From Arthrobacter ipis (lineage in GTDB: Bacteria > Actinomycetota > Actinomycetes > Actinomycetales > Micrococcaceae), in the NCBI RefSeq assembly GCF_014694315.1, contig NZ_JAAOXD010000003.1:1-64000 (forward strand): a DNA stretch of 64,000 nucleotides. The letters run 5' to 3'. The notes beneath the pieces are model-generated. The model did not search any database, was not told the origin of the DNA, and saw nothing but the letters and a program-made list of their open reading frames with translations. Position numbers and translations under genes: made by a program. Of this stretch, positions 60,332 through 64,000 are shown piece by piece; within the stretch, counting starts at the first letter, position 1, and each line of letters opens with the position of its first letter.

Positions 60332-61006
60332 TCAAATCTGGGCCGGTTCGGCGAGCTCCGGGGCAACCGTGAACTCTGCGTCGGTCTTCTCACGAATTTC
60401 CGCCTCCGTAACGCCGGGGGCCAGGCGGGTGAGGGTGAGTTGGCGGCCGCTGTCGTCGTTTTTGTGGAGGTCGAAGACGGCGAGGTCGCTGATGATGCGG
60501 TCCACGACGCTCACGCCGGTCAGGGGGAGGGTGCAGTCGGTGACGATTTTGGGGCTGTCGTCTTTGGCGTTGTGTTCGGTGAGGACCACGACGCGCGGGG
60601 TTCCGGCGACGAGGTCCATGGCGCCGCCCATGCCCTTGACCATCTTGCCGGGGATGGTCCAGTTGGCGAGGTCGCCGTTGCCGGAGACCTGCATGGCGCC
60701 GAGGATGGCGACTTTCACGTGGCCGCCGCGGATCATGCCGAAGGACGTGGCGGAGTCGAAGATGCTGCCGCCGGGCAGGATGGTGACGGTCTGTTTGCCG
60801 GCGTTGATGAGGTCGGCGTCCTCCTCGCCCTCGTAGGGGAACGGGCCCATGCCGAGCAGCCCGTTCTCACTTTGCAGGACCACACGGACACCGTCGGGCA
60901 GGTTGTTGGCCACCAGGGTGGGGATGCCGATGCCCAGGTTGACGTAGTCGCCGTCGTTCAGTTCCTCGGCCGCGATTGCGGCCATCTCATTCCGGGTCCA
61001 GGCCAC
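60332..61006 (-). CDS. scoB: 3-oxoacid CoA-transferase subunit B
   Basis: The beta subunit of succinyl-CoA:3-ketoacid CoA-transferase, used in ketone-body or beta-ketoadipate breakdown. 224 aa with catalytic Glu 47 in SENGLLGMG and the [12 protein letters not shown] block. The GTG at 61006 follows AAGGAG. It lies 13 bp after the alpha subunit. The IclR regulator beside it suggests aromatic (beta-ketoadipate) or ketone-body substrate control, but the exact acid is not fixed by sequence. Confidence 0.9.
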   Translation of the reverse strand: MAWTRNEMAAIAAEELNDGDYVNLGIGIPTLVANNLPDGVRVVLQSENGLLGMGPFPYEGEEDADLINAGKQTVTILPGGSIFDSATSFGMIRGGHVKVAILGAMQVSGNGDLANWTIPGKMVKGMGGAMDLVAGTPRVVVLTEHNAKDDSPKIVTDCTLPLTGVSVVDRIISDLAVFDLHKNDDSGRQLTLTRLAPGVTEAEIREKTDAEFTVAPELAEPAQI

Positions 61007-61019
61007 GGGAATCTCCTTG

Positions 61020-61751
61020 CTAGTTGTTGACGAGTTCGGGACTGGTCTGCTCAGCGCGGGGGCGAAAGGTGCGCTGTTCGATGTCCTTGACCCTGTTGCT
61101 GGCATGGACAAGGTGCTGGACGTAGACGCCGGGCGTGACGATGTGGTTCGGGTCCAGCGCGCCGGGTTCGACGATGACCTCCGCTTCGGCGACGGTCACG
61201 GCACCCGCGGTGGCGACCACCGGGTTGAAGTTCCGGGCGGTATGGCGGTAGATGAGGTTGCCGTCCGTGTCGGCGGTGTGGGCATGGACCAGTGCGACGT
61301 CGGCCCTAATGGCGCGCTCCCGGACGTACGTTTCGCCGTCGAACACCTCGTGCGGTTTGCCCTCAGCCACCAGGGTGCCCACCCCGGTTTTGGTGTAGAA
61401 GGCAGGGATGCCGGCGCCGCCGGCGCGCAGCCGCTCGGCCAGGGTGCCCTGCGGGGTGAACTCCACCTCCAGGACCCCGGCGAGGTACTGCTCGGCGAAC
61501 AGCCTGTTCTCACCGACGTAGGACGCGATCACCTTCCGGACCTGGCCGGCCTCGATCAGGATCCCCAGGCCCTTGCCGTCCACGCCCATGTTGTTCGACA
61601 CCACCGTCAGATCCTTCACGCCTGAATCGCGTACCGCCTCGATCAGGTCCGCCGGGATGCCGCTGAGGCCGAACCCGCCCACTGCAAGGGTCATCCCGTC
61701 CCGCAGGACACCGTGCAGGGCCTCGGCGGCTCCGGATTTCATTTTGGACAT
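61020..61751 (-). CDS. scoA: 3-oxoacid CoA-transferase subunit A
   Basis: The alpha subunit, forming the active dimer with the product of the next gene. 243 aa with the [17 protein letters not shown]-terminal motif and the oxyanion/CoA-binding [15 protein letters not shown] region. The ATG at 61751 follows GAGGAGA. The stop is immediately before the ribosome binding site of the beta subunit. Confidence 0.91.
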   Translation of the reverse strand: MSKMKSGAAEALHGVLRDGMTLAVGGFGLSGIPADLIEAVRDSGVKDLTVVSNNMGVDGKGLGILIEAGQVRKVIASYVGENRLFAEQYLAGVLEVEFTPQGTLAERLRAGGAGIPAFYTKTGVGTLVAEGKPHEVFDGETYVRERAIRADVALVHAHTADTDGNLIYRHTARNFNPVVATAGAVTVAEAEVIVEPGALDPNHIVTPGVYVQHLVHASNRVKDIEQRTFRPRAEQTSPELVNN

Positions 61752-61778
61752 CGCATCTCCTCGTTGAGCTGTCTCGCA

Positions 61779-61793
61779 GTCCACTTTATGGAC
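61779..61793. promoter_or_regulatory. IclR-type operator, site 1
   Basis: GTCCACTTTATGGAC is a near-palindrome, repeated with small change at 61898-61912. It overlaps the scoA leader. Confidence 0.6.
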
Positions 61794-61875
61794 GCTGGTT
61801 CTGACTGTGGAGCGTAGGCGGGCCTGCATGGCAGCGTCAAGACTCTACGGCCCGTCTCCCGTCGCGTTTTTACAC

Positions 61876-61912
61876 TGTGGACGCTAGGCTAAGTACTGTC
61901 CACAATATGGAT
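61876..61912. promoter_or_regulatory. IclR-type operator, site 2
   Basis: TGTGGAC (61876-61882) and GTCCACA (61898-61904) form an inverted repeat, and GTCCACAATATGGAT (61898-61912) is a second copy of site 1. It lies just before the iclR start, suggesting autoregulation plus scoAB control. Confidence 0.65.
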
Positions 61913-61926
61913 CATTAGGAGAAGTC

Positions 61927-62709
61927 GTGAATCAGGCACCGATCCAGGGCGCACAGGTCGTCAGCCGCATCGCAGGCCTCCTGCGCATCGTGGGACGCAA
62001 GCCGGAAGGAAGCCCGCTCGTGGAGCTTGTGCGGGACTCGGGGCTGACACGCCCCACGGTGCACCGCCTGCTCACGTCACTCGCGGCCGAGGGCCTCCTC
62101 GACCACGACCCCCTGAGCGGGAACTGGGTGCTCGGCCCCGAGGCCCTGCTGATGGGCTCGGTTGCTGCCGCGCGCTTCCCGCTGGAGGACCTCGCGAGGC
62201 CCAGTCTGCGCCGGCTTGCCGAGGAGACCGGCGAGAGCGCCTTCTTCTCCATCCGCCGGGGCTCTGAGACCGTGTGCCTGCTGAGGGAAGAAGGCAGCTT
62301 CCCCGTCCGCTCCTTCGTGCTGCACGAAGGTGTCCGGTTTCCGCTGGGCGTGGCATCCGCAGGAACGGCGATCATGGCGTTCCTGCCCGAAGCGGAACAG
62401 GAGCAGATCCTGGCCGATTGGGCCGCCCACGCCGGCAGATACGCCGCCGGGCACCCGGAGGAGGTGGTCCGGAAGAACCTGCAGCAGACCCGCCGCCGGG
62501 GCTACTCCGTGAACCCGGGACTGGTCCTCGAGGGCAGTTGGGGGATGGGCGCGGCGGTCTTCGACCAGGCTGGCCGGCCATCCTGGGCGTTGTCCCTGAC
62601 CGGCATCGAGCCCCGGTTCCGTGGAGACCGGCGCGAACTGCTGGGGCGGCTTCTGTTGGAGGAGGCCCATCGGCTCACCGTCCGGCTCCAGAGGCGCAAC
62701 GCCAACTGA
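61927..62709 (+). CDS. IclR family transcriptional regulator
   Basis: 260 aa: N-terminal winged helix-turn-helix (LVELVRDSGLTRPTVHRLLTSL, in part) and the C-terminal IclR effector domain (about residues 85-250). The GTG follows GGAGAAG. Divergent from scoAB with paired operators between them, so it very likely controls them, in the manner of PcaR/PobR. Confidence 0.92.
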   Translation: MNQAPIQGAQVVSRIAGLLRIVGRKPEGSPLVELVRDSGLTRPTVHRLLTSLAAEGLLDHDPLSGNWVLGPEALLMGSVAAARFPLEDLARPSLRRLAEETGESAFFSIRRGSETVCLLREEGSFPVRSFVLHEGVRFPLGVASAGTAIMAFLPEAEQEQILADWAAHAGRYAAGHPEEVVRKNLQQTRRRGYSVNPGLVLEGSWGMGAAVFDQAGRPSWALSLTGIEPRFRGDRRELLGRLLLEEAHRLTVRLQRRNAN

Positions 62710-63056
62710 ACATTTTGCACCTCGACAAACACATTGAGGCGGAGCACGATAGGGACTGTATCTGAAATAGCGGGCCGGGCGGCTACGGCCGCAAGCCGGT
62801 CACGAATCAGGGCTCTGACGGCTCAACAGAACCGCAACTTATCCCTTCGAGAACCGGAAAGTCCCGTGTTGTCGCCTAGTCCGGTGGCGGGTCCGGTTCC
62901 GGGGCCTTTTTCCTTCGCTGGGCTGGGTGACAAGGGAAAACAGAAGGGTCCCGCTGGCCCCCGTGCCGCTCTGGCATCGGTCCGGCGCCGCAATCTGCGG
63001 TTCGGCACCTTCCCGGCCGGCCGCACAGCGGCTGCCAACATCCAGCGCAATAAGGA
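62710..63056 (+). other. Gene-free stretch with a hairpin before the cupredoxin
   Basis: No convincing gene. GAACCGGA (62851-62858) and TCCGGTTC (62892-62899) form a hairpin followed by a CCTTTTTCC tract at about 62904-62912, which could terminate iclR or act in the cupredoxin leader. The open frame across this region has no family resemblance. Confidence 0.45.
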
Positions 63057-63065
63057 ATGAGTCGC

Positions 63066-64000
63066 ATGACTCTCGAAACAACAAACCACGGAAGGCCGCG
63101 CCTGCTGCGCCTTCTCTTCGCCTCCTTGGCGGCCATGCTCCTGCCCCTCTCCGTCAGCAGCGCAGCCTTTGCCGACGATGAGGACTCACCGAAAACCTGG
63201 ACTGTCCAAGTCGGCTCGGAGTCCTCAGATCAGGCCATCCAGGGCATGTCCTTCCTTCCGTCGAACATCTATATCAACGCCGGAGACAGCGTCAAGTGGG
63301 TTGCAAACTCCGCGGAAATTCACACGGTCACATTCCTGGCGAAAGGGCAGCCGCTCAAGCCGTTCAACCCCTTTGACCCGAAGCAACTGGGCCGACAGGG
63401 CGGCACGGGCTACGACGGCCACTCCTACTACAACTCCGGAATCATGGCCAATGTCTCCAACACCGGCTTCAAAGCGGTCGAGCAGTACAGCCTGAAGTTC
63501 ACGCACACTGGCAATTTCACCTACTACTGCATCGTCCATGGCATGGCGATGAAGGGTGCCGTCCATATCCGGGCTGCCGGAACCGGGTACCCGTTCACGC
63601 AGTCGCAGTACGACCGTCAGAACAAGAAGGAGGAACGGAAGATCGTGCGGGACGGCGAGAAGCAATGGCAGGCTGCCCGCAAGCAGGCCAACAACCACAA
63701 AGTGATCGCTGGAACGGATAACGGAACTGCCATGCTGATGCGGTTCGTCCACCACGAGATTGTGGTCCACCTCGGCGACACTGTGACCTTCGTGAACAGC
63801 GGAATGGGTGCACCGCACACCGTGACGTTCGGGCATGAGCCAGCCAATGTGTTCGCACCGGTGGGCAATCCCAAGGACTTTAGAGGCGGGAACCTCAGCT
63901 CCGGCCTGATGGAGCCCGGGAACAAATTCACCGTGACGTTCAACAAGGTGGGCGAGTTTGACTACATCTGCGCCCTGCATGACTACATGGGTATGGTGGG
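63066..64000 (+). CDS. Secreted two-domain cupredoxin (partial, cut by window end)
   Basis: At least 311 residues; the 3' end lies beyond the window. A signal peptide ends near AFA (about residue 35). Domain 1 has type 1 copper ligands His 86 (EIHTVTF), Cys 155 and His 158 (YYCIVHGMAM) and a Met at 160 or 162. Domain 2 has His 251 (PHTVTFGH), Cys 302, His 305 and Met 308 (YICALHDYMGM). A charged Lys/Arg-rich linker joins them. An ATG at 63057 is also possible, but AAGGA touches it, so 63066 is preferred. Probable role: extracytoplasmic electron transfer or copper handling. Confidence 0.85.
   Translation, partial: MTLETTNHGRPRLLRLLFASLAAMLLPLSVSSAAFADDEDSPKTWTVQVGSESSDQAIQGMSFLPSNIYINAGDSVKWVANSAEIHTVTFLAKGQPLKPFNPFDPKQLGRQGGTGYDGHSYYNSGIMANVSNTGFKAVEQYSLKFTHTGNFTYYCIVHGMAMKGAVHIRAAGTGYPFTQSQYDRQNKKEERKIVRDGEKQWQAARKQANNHKVIAGTDNGTAMLMRFVHHEIVVHLGDTVTFVNSGMGAPHTVTFGHEPANVFAPVGNPKDFRGGNLSSGLMEPGNKFTVTFNKVGEFDYICALHDYMGMV

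Noticed and set aside
62734-63060. Open frame between iclR and the cupredoxin
   Set aside because: Arg/Pro/Gly-rich translation with no family, and it crosses a hairpin with a T-tract.

Overview
The window is high-GC DNA with many GTG starts and gene families typical of Actinobacteria: an Lsr2 nucleoid protein, ClpC next to it, DisA and RadA, DhaKLM, a GH68 levansucrase and a mycobacterial-type tRNA-Glu. Gene content and order point to Micrococcaceae, most likely Arthrobacter or Pseudarthrobacter. That assignment is inference from family content; no 16S rRNA is present. The DNA looks chromosomal. I see no insertion sequence, phage, plasmid or CRISPR module.

Layout. 1-13.2 kb: two tandem alpha/beta hydrolases, lysS with a small membrane protein, lsr2, clpC, an S9 peptidase, a short-form argA and a PTS-dependent dihydroxyacetone kinase operon (dhaKLM). 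13.3-25.1 kb: genome maintenance genes mutY, disA and radA, with prfC and a FabF-like enzyme, interrupted by a mirror-image copper block (YcnI protein plus membrane protein, facing outward in both directions). 25.1-30.1 kb: a FUSC-type membrane protein, a broken NlpC/P60-type cell-wall gene joined to the tail of an aldehyde dehydrogenase gene, a cation diffusion facilitator, a minimal zincin and an EamA transporter. 30.3-31.6 kb: tRNA-Glu, tRNA-Asp, tRNA-Phe, a strong terminator, two adjoining tandem-repeat arrays and a long gene-free stretch with two LacI-type operators. 31.6-43 kb: levansucrase, a lipoprotein, a five-gene Asp23/AmaP-type envelope operon, then a GH13 alpha-glucosidase divergent from a sugar ABC transporter (binding protein and two permeases, no ATPase) with its LacI regulator. 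43-52 kb: exonuclease III, a valine-degradation operon (mmsA, 3-hydroxyisobutyryl-CoA hydrolase, mmsB, enoyl-CoA hydratase), and ArsR, DUF1508 and PAS-ANTAR proteins. 52-64 kb: a MarR-controlled acyl-CoA synthetase / acyl-CoA dehydrogenase divergon, DinB-like and cold-shock proteins, a two-component system divergent from an HbpS-like haem-binding protein (compare SenS-SenR-HbpS), succinyl-CoA:3-ketoacid CoA-transferase with an IclR regulator, and a two-domain secreted cupredoxin cut by the window end.

Themes across the window. (1) Many genes have a -10 hexamer exactly 6-8 nt before the start codon, the signature of leaderless mRNAs. The same spacing suggests that mutY may start at an ATC codon. 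(2) Sugar use appears coordinated by near-identical 14-bp LacI-type operators at 31320 and 38240. (3) The mirrored ycnI/membrane-protein pairs and the NlpC-ALDH chimera record local duplication and deletion. The most original candidates are the leaderless or non-canonical mutY start, the mirrored copper pair, the chimeric cell-wall gene and the HbpS-linked two-component system.
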